This document shows positions 25,685 through 34,077 of a stretch of 64,000 nt of DNA, in pieces. The notes beneath the pieces are model-generated. The model searched no databases. It had not been told where the DNA came from and worked only from the letters and a program-made list of their open reading frames with translations. The DNA comes from Dehalococcoidia bacterium (lineage in GTDB: Bacteria > Chloroflexota > Dehalococcoidia > Bin125): positions 90,285 through 154,284 of the forward strand of contig JAJDTU010000010.1 of assembly GCA_022826965.1 (NCBI GenBank), in the 5' to 3' direction. Position 1 is the stretch's first letter. Every line of letters begins with the position of its first letter. A program made the position numbers and the translations under genes.

Positions 25685-27583
25685 ATGTTCCGGCGGGTCA
25701 TCGCAATCGTCTTGCTGTTGGCCTGCACTGCGGGCGCCGCCAACGTCGCCCTGCGTGTCTCGCCGGTGAATGCTCAAGAACCGCCTACCGCCGAGGTTCG
25801 CCTCGGCGCCCGAGCGTTCGGCGGAGGATCGTTCTCTATAGGGCTGCAACATCGCGTCGACGGCGACTGGCGGACGGTGACCCCGACTCGCCACATCCTG
25901 CCTCGGTCCGCGAACACCAACCAGTGGCACACCACTTCGGCCGTTGCAATAGACGTCCCCCAGGCGAATGTCGAGGTCGGCCTACGCAATCGAACCTGGA
26001 CTGACGAGGCAGGTCCGGAACAGTTCACCGTGACCCTCGGCGACACACGCTATCGCGCTCGCTGCGGGCGGCTGATCCTCGCGCTCAACGACGATGGTCT
26101 GGAGATGCAAACCGGCTCGCGCAACTGCGAGGAGATCGTCACCGTGCGGCCTGCAGAGTTAACCGATCCGACAGATGTCGGCGCTCAAGTGCTTCGAGTC
26201 GCCGCGCGGCAACTCTCGAACGTCGGGATAGAGCTCGGTCTGCAGCGACTGGTTGACGGTCGCTGGGAGGCGCTGCGCCAGCCAGCCCGGCCAGTGCTGT
26301 CCGGACTGCCCCGCAATGTTTGGCGTTACACATCCGTTCTTGAGTTGCCAGCGTTGTCCGCCGACATCGTCGGCGAACTGCGGCGCGGGGCATCAATCAT
26401 GACCCGCGACGGTGATTTCGACATCGAAGTTGACGGTCGCGTCTACCGGTCCCAGTGCGGGGTCTTGGACCTTAGAATTCTGGTCGAACAGATCCTGGTT
26501 GATACCGCAACTGAGGGATGTCTTGGCAGTGCGCCGCTGCTTACGATCTGTCCGACTTCGCACTGCGATGTCCAACAAAACGCTGTCTATGCCTGGGAGT
26601 CGCGTCAGATTGGCGCGTCGCTCAACCTGATCGCAGTGACGCGCTCGGAGGCGCAAGCCGTCGTCAACGCCATCTATGCCGACTTCTATCCCCTGAGCAC
26701 AGCGCCAACGGTCTCCTTCAGTGGTGAACAATCCCACGGCCACGCTGATCGATATGGGATCGTGCTGGGGACGAACGTTCGCTATCTCGGGGCCGTCGTT
26801 CACGAATTGGCGCACGCGTTGATAGATGGGTCGTTCGTCAGGGATCCCGGCCACGGCCGCGCGTTCACCTCCATGCTGTTGTACTTGTGGGAACGCTACT
26901 TTCAGGTCGTGGATGTGGAGGCCGCCCGCGATGATGCTGACCGCCTCGGCATTGAAGTAGGCTCGCAAGCCCCGCTGAGAGCCAAGTATCGCGAGGCGGA
27001 TCACGTGATCGGCCAACTGTTCTGCGAGCAGCCACACCATCGAAACAGTCTGGATCTGTGCGACGCAGCCTCCGGCGCGATGTCCGAGCGACTCGACGTA
27101 GCCGTCTCCGGGTCATACACGGGCTGGGGCGGCAATGATAATTTCCGCTGGGCTGCTCACGCTGATGACGAAGGCGGCGCACTTCGTTCCTACGTGGCGA
27201 CCGATGCCGTAATCGGCCAAACCGGAAGCATCGCCCGACTAACCGTTCGGTGTGAGGACGATCAGCTCGAAATGAACGTCTACTGGGACGTCGAGCGTGA
27301 CCTCGATTGGACCATCCTCTATCGCATCGACAACGGCGCAGTGCAGAACGAGGAATGGATCTCTGGTTGGGGCACCTGGGGGGACACCGAATACAAGTGG
27401 ACCGGCCGAGAGGATGCCAGCGACTTGATCTCACAGATGGCTTGGGCCGCTCAGACAGGTGGTTCTTTCACCGTGCAATCACACGCCCAAGACAATCCGA
27501 GTGAGGTGTACACGGCCACCTTCGACCTTGACGGCCTCTTCGACACTCCGGTCCAACCCAATCTCGCCCGTTGTGGGCGCTAG
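25685..27583 (+). CDS. Secreted protein with two N-terminal GLQ repeats, HExxH zinc-peptidase motif and VasI-like C-terminal domain
   Basis: A 632-residue exported protein not belonging to a family I can name. Residues 1-31 form a signal peptide ending near NAQ. Two tandem ~125-residue repeats follow (about 37-155 and 162-285); each starts with a GLQ-type segment (SIGLQHRVDGDW; ELGLQRLVDGRW) and ends with a Cys pair (YRARCG...NC; YRSQCG...GC). Residues 373-377 are HELAH, with a possible third ligand in DPGHGRAF, as in SprT-like or similar zinc peptidases. The C-terminal ~150 residues (LTVRCEDD, YRIDNG, FDLDGLFD, terminal Cys) resemble VasI-type beta-sandwich domains. The GLQ segment also opens the proteins at 49537 and 51176. 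Confidence 0.8.
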   Translation: MFRRVIAIVLLLACTAGAANVALRVSPVNAQEPPTAEVRLGARAFGGGSFSIGLQHRVDGDWRTVTPTRHILPRSANTNQWHTTSAVAIDVPQANVEVGLRNRTWTDEAGPEQFTVTLGDTRYRARCGRLILALNDDGLEMQTGSRNCEEIVTVRPAELTDPTDVGAQVLRVAARQLSNVGIELGLQRLVDGRWEALRQPARPVLSGLPRNVWRYTSVLELPALSADIVGELRRGASIMTRDGDFDIEVDGRVYRSQCGVLDLRILVEQILVDTATEGCLGSAPLLTICPTSHCDVQQNAVYAWESRQIGASLNLIAVTRSEAQAVVNAIYADFYPLSTAPTVSFSGEQSHGHADRYGIVLGTNVRYLGAVVHELAHALIDGSFVRDPGHGRAFTSMLLYLWERYFQVVDVEAARDDADRLGIEVGSQAPLRAKYREADHVIGQLFCEQPHHRNSLDLCDAASGAMSERLDVAVSGSYTGWGGNDNFRWAAHADDEGGALRSYVATDAVIGQTGSIARLTVRCEDDQLEMNVYWDVERDLDWTILYRIDNGAVQNEEWISGWGTWGDTEYKWTGREDASDLISQMAWAAQTGGSFTVQSHAQDNPSEVYTATFDLDGLFDTPVQPNLARCGR

Positions 27584-27622
27584 ACTGCCCTCCGATACCT
27601 CGACTCCTGAGAAGGGCTCGCC

Positions 27623-28873
27623 ATGCACCTGATGTACTTCACCGAACAGCCGATGTCGGCCTATGACGAGCACGCCGCCGAGGAGGGCGTCACCGCCCTG
27701 CTCTTCTCCAACTCCAACTTCGACCCCGTCGCCGGCTCACAGCTCTACAACGACCGCCTGACCGAGTACAAGCTGGCCGAGGAAGTCGGTGTCGACGGGA
27801 TCATGCTCAACGAGCACCACAACGCGCCCTTCTGCATGCAGGCCAAATGCAACATCTGGGCCTCCGTCCTCGCCGGCGCGACCGAGCGCGTCAAGATCGT
27901 CCTGCTCGGCAACCCGCTGCCACTGGCCGACAACCCAATCCGGCTCGCCGAAGAGCTCGCCATGATCGACATGATCTCCGGCGGCCGGCTCGTCTCCGGC
28001 TTCGTCCGCGGCGGCGGCACCGAGCAGCTCGCCACCGGCGTCAACCCGGCCTACAATCGCGAGCGCTTTGAAGAAGCGCACGACCTTATTGTCGAAGCCT
28101 GGACCCGACCCGGACCCTTCCGCTGGGAGGGTCGCCACTACCAGCACCGCGTGGTCAACCCCTGGGCGCTGCCGATGCAGCAGCCCCACCCGCGCATCTG
28201 GATCCCGGGGGTGCTCTCCCGTGAAACCGTGATCTGGGCCGCGAAGCATCGCTACCCCTACATCGCGCTCAACACCACCATCGAGGCGACCAAGCGGATC
28301 TGGCAGACATACGACGACGCAGCCAACGAGGTCGGCTACGACCCCGGCCCCGAAAACCGCGGCTACCTGCTCCGCGTCCATGTCGCCGACACGACGGAAA
28401 AGGCGATGCAGAACGCGTCGCAGTTCATGTGGATGCAGGGCGAGTTCACCGGACTCGCCCACCCGGTCTGGTCGAACCCGGCCGGCTATGCCTCGCCGCG
28501 CAACCGCGAAGCGCTGGTCGAAGTGATGAACGGCCGCCGACCCCCGCCGCGCGCGCAGTCCTTCGACAATCAGATCGAGAACATGCAGATCATCGCCGGC
28601 ACGCCGGACGAGTGCATCCGCAAGCTGCGCACGATCCTCGAAGAAACCCGCCCCGGCATCCTCGCCCTCTGGGGCAACGACGGTCGGGTCACGCACGAGG
28701 ACTCGATGCGCTGCATCGAACTGCTCGGCACCGAGGTCATGCCCGCCCTCCGCGACATCGGAGCCGAACTCGACCTCGACGGCCCCTTCGACTCCGAACC
28801 CCCCGTCAGCATCAGCTACGACGAAGCCGCAAAAGCCCGCGTCGCTTCAGCAGCAGCGGCATCGGGCGACTAG
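27623..28873 (+). CDS. LLM-class flavin-dependent monooxygenase
   Basis: A 416-residue bacterial-luciferase-like (LLM) oxidoreductase: MHLMYFTEQPM at the N-terminus, GIMLNEHHNAPFC, RLAEELAMIDMISGGRL and FVRGGGTEQ are typical of the FMN-dependent branch. Such enzymes oxygenate organic substrates with reduced flavin from a separate reductase; the J-domain flavin reductase in this window could be one source. The start at 27623 has GAAGGG upstream. A hairpin and a palindromic repeat follow its stop. The substrate is unknown. Confidence 0.9.
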   Translation: MHLMYFTEQPMSAYDEHAAEEGVTALLFSNSNFDPVAGSQLYNDRLTEYKLAEEVGVDGIMLNEHHNAPFCMQAKCNIWASVLAGATERVKIVLLGNPLPLADNPIRLAEELAMIDMISGGRLVSGFVRGGGTEQLATGVNPAYNRERFEEAHDLIVEAWTRPGPFRWEGRHYQHRVVNPWALPMQQPHPRIWIPGVLSRETVIWAAKHRYPYIALNTTIEATKRIWQTYDDAANEVGYDPGPENRGYLLRVHVADTTEKAMQNASQFMWMQGEFTGLAHPVWSNPAGYASPRNREALVEVMNGRRPPPRAQSFDNQIENMQIIAGTPDECIRKLRTILEETRPGILALWGNDGRVTHEDSMRCIELLGTEVMPALRDIGAELDLDGPFDSEPPVSISYDEAAKARVASAAAASGD

Positions 28874-28883
28874 AGAAGACAAG

Positions 28884-28904
28884 AGCTCCCCCTCTGGGGG
28901 AGCT
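28884..28904. repeat. Perfect 9-bp hairpin, likely half-copy of the palindromic repeat
   Basis: AGCTCCCCC-TCT-GGGGGAGCT, 11 bases after the LLM stop. It equals the first stem of repeat copies e and f and is followed by a short TGCC remnant. It may act as a rho-independent-like stop, but no T-run follows, so I class it as repeat. Confidence 0.6.
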
Positions 28905-28920
28905 GCCGTACCCATAACCT

Positions 28921-28970
28921 TTCTCCCCCCGCGTAGCGGGGGGAGATGCCGAAGGCAGAGGGGGGTTCCC
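28921..28970 (+). repeat. Two-hairpin palindromic repeat, copy d
   Basis: CTCCCCCCGCGTAGCGGGGGGAG then TGCC-GAA-GGCA and a G-run, between the LLM oxidoreductase and MBL-fold genes. Both stems are perfect. Confidence 0.9.
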
Positions 28971-29030
28971 AAAAGGAGCGAAGAACCAGAACCCACACCC
29001 GACCCAACACGAGCCTAAGGACTCCTAGAA

Positions 29031-29804
29031 ATGGCAACCGTAGACATCCTCCTCCCCGGCTACTCGTTTGGCACCGACTCCGGGACACCCGCCTTCTGCG
29101 CCGTGATCCTGGTCGAATCCGACGGCCGCCGCATCCTCGTCGACACGGCCCACGTCGGCCGCCGCGTGCAGCTACAGGAACAGCTCGCCGCCCGCGGACT
29201 CGGCGTCTCCGACATCGACCTCGTCTTCATGACCCACGCTCACTGGGACCACGTCCAGAACTTCGACGCCTTCCCCGACGTGCCCATGGCCATCCATCCG
29301 CACGAACGTAAGTACGCCTCCGAGCCCCACGTCAACGACTGGGCCACTCCGCAGTGGACTGGCGCCGCGATCGAAACCCATCCCATGACCGAGGTCGACG
29401 AGGGTGACGAGCTGGCCAAGGGCGTCAGGGTCATTCACCTCCCCGGACACTCTCCCGGCAGCATCGGACTCCTGGTTGAGACCGAGGCCGGCATCTGCGG
29501 CATCACCGGCGACGCCATGCACACCGCCGCCGTGGGCAAAGCCGGACGCAGCCCGCTCGTCTTCTACAGCGAGTCGCAGGCCAACGAGTCCATTGCCCGC
29601 GTGATGAGCGCCTCCGACATCCTCTACCCCGGCCACGACCGGCCGTTCCAGATGGTCGACGGCGACCCGGAGTACGTCGAGGAGTACAAGCTCACCCTCA
29701 GCGGCGTGCAGCCCAATATGGAGGGCCTAACCTTCGCCGACCCACCAGCCGAGCTCGTCACCTGGGTCATGCCCGGCATCGAGGACCAGCCCCAGTACGA
29801 CTAG
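29031..29804 (+). CDS. MBL-fold metallo-hydrolase (lactonase-like)
   Basis: A 257-residue metallo-beta-lactamase-fold hydrolase with the dinuclear zinc motif HAHWDH, then LPGHSPGS, GDAMH and PGHDRPF supplying the remaining ligands. This pattern is near N-acyl homoserine lactonase-type and related lactonases/esterases. It has no signal peptide. One base separates it from an alpha/beta-hydrolase gene, forming a two-gene hydrolytic unit. Substrate not predictable. Confidence 0.88.
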   Translation: MATVDILLPGYSFGTDSGTPAFCAVILVESDGRRILVDTAHVGRRVQLQEQLAARGLGVSDIDLVFMTHAHWDHVQNFDAFPDVPMAIHPHERKYASEPHVNDWATPQWTGAAIETHPMTEVDEGDELAKGVRVIHLPGHSPGSIGLLVETEAGICGITGDAMHTAAVGKAGRSPLVFYSESQANESIARVMSASDILYPGHDRPFQMVDGDPEYVEEYKLTLSGVQPNMEGLTFADPPAELVTWVMPGIEDQPQYD

Positions 29805-29805
29805 T

Positions 29806-30693
29806 GTGCGACTAGCAATCGTCAACGGCCGTCGCGTCGCCTACGAGATCGGAGGCGACCCGAACGGCCGGCCCGTCCTGATCATCCACGGAGCCTGGGG
29901 AGGCCCGTCCTCAACCCTCTGGAGCGGCCCCAGGCTCCGCTGGCAGGTCCCTACCGACGGCCTCAAGCTGATCTACTACGACCGCCGCTGCGCCGGCCTC
30001 TCCGAGTACGACACCGACCCGTTCACGCTTGAAGATCTGGCCAACGACGCCGTTGGCGTCCTCGACTACCTCGGCATCGAGCAGGCTGCCGTCATCGCCA
30101 CATCTGCCGGCGGTCCAATCGGCCTGAGGCTTGCTCTCGACCATCCCGACCGGGTCGAATCACTCGTCCTATTCAACACCGGCGCCTCCCTGATGTCGCT
30201 CGCACCGAGCGGGATCAACCCCACCGACCCATTCGTTGCGGATCGACTTCAGACCGTTGCGAGGCGGTTGGCCCTGTTGGATTTGTTCGATAGCCAAGGT
30301 CCCGAGGCCGCCGCCGCCGAATCGGAAGGCGAGTGGCGGTCCCCGCCTCAGCCAGCCGAACCGGACCCGGCGCTGAGCACCTTCCGAAACAACCGCCAGG
30401 CGGCGCTGAACAACCTCTCGGAGCCCGAACTCGCTCGACTCGCGGGCGGCACATTGCTCAACATGCGAGCGCAACGGGATGAGGACTTCAGCCATGAACT
30501 GCGCCGAATCACGTGCCCGGTCATGATCGTGCATGGCGACTGCGACACGACAGTGCCCATCGCTTTTGGCGAAACGCTGGCTACCTGGATACCTGACGCA
30601 ACCTTTGTCAGGCTTGGCGGCGTTGGCCACGGATTGATCGTTAACCCCGAGGCTCAGCGCCTATCGACAGAGTGGCTCAGCCGAGTCGGCTAG
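29806..30693 (+). CDS. Alpha/beta hydrolase (proline iminopeptidase/epoxide hydrolase-like)
   Basis: A 295-residue alpha/beta hydrolase starting with GTG directly after the MBL stop. The oxyanion region is LIIHGAWGGP, the nucleophile lies in ATSAGG (Ala for the first Gly of the usual elbow), the acid in HGDCDTTVP and the His in GGVGHGLI. YYDRRCAGLSE resembles proline iminopeptidase-type sequences, but the specificity is open. The stop codon shares the palindrome CTAG with the convergent CaiB gene. Confidence 0.87.
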   Translation: MRLAIVNGRRVAYEIGGDPNGRPVLIIHGAWGGPSSTLWSGPRLRWQVPTDGLKLIYYDRRCAGLSEYDTDPFTLEDLANDAVGVLDYLGIEQAAVIATSAGGPIGLRLALDHPDRVESLVLFNTGASLMSLAPSGINPTDPFVADRLQTVARRLALLDLFDSQGPEAAAAESEGEWRSPPQPAEPDPALSTFRNNRQAALNNLSEPELARLAGGTLLNMRAQRDEDFSHELRRITCPVMIVHGDCDTTVPIAFGETLATWIPDATFVRLGGVGHGLIVNPEAQRLSTEWLSRVG

Positions 30694-31946
30694 CCCAGGT
30701 CCGACAACACCTCGTCGGTGTGCTCCCCGAGCAACGGTGGACGCCGGGTGATCCCCCAGCTTCCCTTGGTCAACTGATACGGCGCGCCCGGGTAGATCAC
30801 TTCCCGACTCAGCTCCGGATGCTCAACCGTGACCTGCATCCCGCGGTCGGCGAAATGCGGATCCTCCAGCGCTTCCTCCGGACTGTGGATCACGCCGACC
30901 TGGAAGCCGAAGTTCTGGGCTTTGGTGAAAAACTCATATGCGGTCAGCTTCGAGGCGAGCAAGTCGAACGCCTCCCGGCCCGCCCCAAAGATCGCGAGCA
31001 GCTCGTCGTTGTCCCCTCGGAAGACGTCCGCCAGCGAGAAGCTCTCTAGCTCCGCCCCGACCAGCAGCAGCGCCGCCTCGGGCAGCTGATCGAGCAGACC
31101 CTCGTCCTCGAGCCACTGGTAGCAGAGACCGAACTCGGCGGGACGCCGAGGCGGAATGCCGGTGTTTACGTAGCGACCGTCGGCGCACTTGATCTGCGAG
31201 GGCATCGACGGCGCCACGCCCGCGTGACGCCCGGTCTGACGCTGCACGGTCGAGTGTGAGACCAGCCACGAGTACGAGCCGGCCTCTGTGGTCACGTTGA
31301 CCGAGGCATTGATGTTCACGTTGATGTGCTGTCCGACGCCGGTGGCATCGCGATGCAGCAGCGCCGTCAGGATCGACATGAATGCATAGTTCGATCCGGT
31401 GTGGTACGCCTGCTGACCGCCGCCGCGGACCGGCGGCAGCGAGTGGTCGTCATAGCCGTTCATCCAGGCGAAGCCGCCGTTGGCGGCCAGGGTGAGGTCG
31501 GTGTGTGGCTCGTCGTCCCGCACCGAGCCGAAGCCGAAATTGGTGATCGTGCACCAGATCAGCCCCGGGTTGTCGGACATGATCTGGTGGTAATCGACTC
31601 CCAGGCGGCCGACCGGATCGTATGTATTGGTGTCGAAGATGATGTCCGCAGACCCGGCCAGCTTGAGGAACGCATCGGCATTCGAGCGGTCGTTGAAGTC
31701 CATCACCACGCTGCGTTTGGACGTGTTGTAGTACCAGAAGAAGAGCGAGCGTTCGTGATGCGGCTGATCGTCGACGAACGGCTCGTATTGACGCGATGGG
31801 TCGCCCTCGGGTGGCTCGATTTTGATCACATCGGCGCCCATGTCGGCCATCAGCTTGCCGCACCAGGCTCCGCGCTCGTCGCCGATCTCAAGTACGCGCA
31901 GGTCGTCGAGTGCCATCATCGCGAGGGGATTAGAGCTGGTCGCCAT
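30690..31946 (-). CDS. CaiB/BaiF family protein lacking the catalytic Asp, partner of the next gene
   Basis: A 418-residue CaiB/BaiF protein (LDDLRVLEIGDERGAWCGK; GADVIKIEPP; GVGQHINVNI). At the nucleophile position it has Tyr (AYHTGSNYAF), so it should not form an aspartyl-CoA intermediate. Its ATG overlaps the stop of the Asp-containing CaiB gene by one base (TAATG), which points to coupled synthesis of a heteromer. It differs from the other pairs in that the Asp-less gene is the downstream one. Confidence 0.86.
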   Translation of the reverse strand: MATSSNPLAMMALDDLRVLEIGDERGAWCGKLMADMGADVIKIEPPEGDPSRQYEPFVDDQPHHERSLFFWYYNTSKRSVVMDFNDRSNADAFLKLAGSADIIFDTNTYDPVGRLGVDYHQIMSDNPGLIWCTITNFGFGSVRDDEPHTDLTLAANGGFAWMNGYDDHSLPPVRGGGQQAYHTGSNYAFMSILTALLHRDATGVGQHINVNINASVNVTTEAGSYSWLVSHSTVQRQTGRHAGVAPSMPSQIKCADGRYVNTGIPPRRPAEFGLCYQWLEDEGLLDQLPEAALLLVGAELESFSLADVFRGDNDELLAIFGAGREAFDLLASKLTAYEFFTKAQNFGFQVGVIHSPEEALEDPHFADRGMQVTVEHPELSREVIYPGAPYQLTKGSWGITRRPPLLGEHTDEVLSDLG

Positions 31947-33220
31947 TAGAGCACGCCCTCTTCGTACAGCCCCGCGATCTCGTCCTGGCTCAGGCCCAGC
32001 AACTCGCCGTAGACGTAATCGTTGTCCTCTCCCAGCGTCGCCGCGCCGCGCGTCATCGACCAGTCGGTCTTCGTGAAGTGAGCCGGAATCCCGTCAACGC
32101 GCACGCGGCCCATCTCCGCCTGGCGAATCGTCGGCCAGAGCCGCGCCTCGGCCGAGTTGACGTCCTGATCGATGCGCTGCTCCGGCGTCTGCACCGCGTT
32201 CGCCGGGACGCCGGCCTCGCGCAGCAACTCCGCAGACTGGAACGGATCCCGACGCATGCACCACTCGCCGATTCGCTTGTCCAGTTCGTCCTGAGCCCCC
32301 ATCCGGCCGGAGAGTTGCCCGTAGTCGTCATTCGCCGCCCAGTCGCAACCATCCGCGACCAGCACATCGCGCATGGCGTGCCAGTCTTCGTCGTTGCGGC
32401 ACGCAATGGCGATCCAGGCCTCGTCGAACGAGCCGGGGATTGGTTTTGCCGCGTAGATGTTGTGCGGCGCCATCGCCGGGCTCAGCGAATGGTTGGCGTC
32501 CGGGAAACCGTCGCGGCGTAGTGGGCGTCCATTGACGGTGTAGTCGAGCAGCACCGGACCGTTCAGCGTCAGCGCCGCCTCGGTCGCCGCGACATCGACG
32601 TACTGGCCTTCCCCGGTGCGATTGCGATGATGGATCGCCAGCATGATCGCCATCGCCATGAAGTAGGCCCCGGTGTGGTCCATGTAGGAGTAGCCCCAGC
32701 CAGCCGGCGGCTGGTCGGGAATCGCCGACGACATTGTCAGCCCGCTGGTCGCCTGGACAATCGGTCCCCAGGTCTTGAACTTCTCGTAGGGCCCCGAATG
32801 TCCGAAGCCGCAATTGGAGACATAGATGATGTCTTCCCTGATCTCCTTGAGCACGTCGTAGTCGTAGCCCCAGGAGCGCATCACGCCGGAGGAGAAATTC
32901 TCCGTCACGCAATCGGAGATCGCGACCAACCGCTCGAACAGCTCGCGCCCCTTCTCCGTCTTGATGTTGAGCGTGATGCCCAGCTTGCCCACGTTGTGAT
33001 TGTTGAACGGTCCGCCCAGTTCGTTGCCGCGCCGTTCGTCCACATACGGGGGCATCCCGCGCAGGATGTCCCAGCGGCCCTGATTCGACGGATCCTCGAT
33101 CCGGATCACCTCGGCGCCAAACGCAGCCATGAACTTGGTCGCGCCCGCGCCGGCCAGCTGACCGGTGAAATCGCAGATCCGTAGATGCGAGAGAGCCTTG
33201 CTCTTGACGTGATGGGGCAT
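31946..33220 (-). CDS. CaiB/BaiF CoA-transferase, catalytic subunit
   Basis: A 424-residue family III CoA-transferase: LSHLRICDFTGQLAGAGATK, GAEVIRIEDPS, GFGHSGPY, and the active-site Asp (D181) in YMDHTGAY. The ATG at 33220 is chosen because similarity starts there; the frame is open a little further upstream without homology. Coupled to the Asp-less CaiB gene. Divergent from an SDR gene 83 bases away. Substrates unknown. Confidence 0.88.
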   Translation of the reverse strand: MPHHVKSKALSHLRICDFTGQLAGAGATKFMAAFGAEVIRIEDPSNQGRWDILRGMPPYVDERRGNELGGPFNNHNVGKLGITLNIKTEKGRELFERLVAISDCVTENFSSGVMRSWGYDYDVLKEIREDIIYVSNCGFGHSGPYEKFKTWGPIVQATSGLTMSSAIPDQPPAGWGYSYMDHTGAYFMAMAIMLAIHHRNRTGEGQYVDVAATEAALTLNGPVLLDYTVNGRPLRRDGFPDANHSLSPAMAPHNIYAAKPIPGSFDEAWIAIACRNDEDWHAMRDVLVADGCDWAANDDYGQLSGRMGAQDELDKRIGEWCMRRDPFQSAELLREAGVPANAVQTPEQRIDQDVNSAEARLWPTIRQAEMGRVRVDGIPAHFTKTDWSMTRGAATLGEDNDYVYGELLGLSQDEIAGLYEEGVL

Positions 33221-33303
33221 CGTCCTACTCCTCCAGCGGAAGTCTATATGGCGGATATGCTGAGGCTCAGCCCAACCAAGCAAACAATCAGGGGAACATC
33301 ACC

Positions 33304-34077
33304 ATGGCCAAAGTCGCACTTATCACCGGAGCCAGCCGAGGCATCGGCAAGCAACTCGCTCAGGACTTCGCCATCGCCGGTTACGACATCGCCGCCGTCG
33401 CCCGCTCGACCGCGGATTCGCCGACCAAGCTGCCCGGCACGGTCAACGAGACGGCGCAACTGGTCGAGGAAGCCGGTCAGCAGTGCCTGCCGATCGGGGC
33501 CAACCTGGCCAAGGTTGATGATCTCGACCGCGTCGTCGCGGAGACCTTTGACCGCTTCGGCCAGATCGACGTGCTGATCAACAACGCAGCGATCGCGCCG
33601 CCGGGCAAGGCGCTGGAATCGGGCCGCAATCTCTGGGGCCTCGCGGTTGAAATCAACGTCAACGCACCCTTCTACCTCACCCACGCCGTCGCCCCGAAGA
33701 TGGCCGACGGAGACGGTGGCGCGATCATCAACATCGGCTCCGGAGCCGCGGTCAGCCCCGACTTCGGCCGTGCCAGCTACACCACAACCAAGCGGGCGCT
33801 CGAAGCCATGTCTGAATCATTGGCCAGCGATCTCAAGGGCACCGGCATCTCTGTCAACTGCCTCAGGCTCGAACTCTCGGTCTGGAGCGAGGGTTACGCC
33901 TTCACGCTCGGCGAGCAGGCCAAGCAGATGGACTTCGAAGACCCAATCATCATGTCCGACGCCTGCCTCTGGATCGTCGCCCAGGGCCCTGAATGGACCG
34001 GCCGAATCGTCACCATCGCCGACCTGCGCAAGTACGGAGCCGTGCGCCCGACAACCCGAAAAACGTTCGACGACTAG
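33304..34077 (+). CDS. Short-chain dehydrogenase/reductase
   Basis: A 257-residue classical SDR: cofactor loop TGASRGIG, NNAA at about residues 96-99, active-site Ser in IGSGAA and the Y-T-T-T-K pair. The C-terminal half lacks the common PG motif and reads LRLELSVWSEG, so the substrate loop is unusual. It converts an alcohol to a ketone or the reverse with NAD(P). Divergent from the CaiB pair. Its stop shares CTAG with the convergent rmuC. Confidence 0.88.
   Translation: MAKVALITGASRGIGKQLAQDFAIAGYDIAAVARSTADSPTKLPGTVNETAQLVEEAGQQCLPIGANLAKVDDLDRVVAETFDRFGQIDVLINNAAIAPPGKALESGRNLWGLAVEINVNAPFYLTHAVAPKMADGDGGAIINIGSGAAVSPDFGRASYTTTKRALEAMSESLASDLKGTGISVNCLRLELSVWSEGYAFTLGEQAKQMDFEDPIIMSDACLWIVAQGPEWTGRIVTIADLRKYGAVRPTTRKTFDD

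Noticed and set aside
28884..28904. Rho-independent terminator after the LLM gene
   Set aside because: The stem is perfect but no T-run follows, and the sequence equals the first stem of the repeat family.
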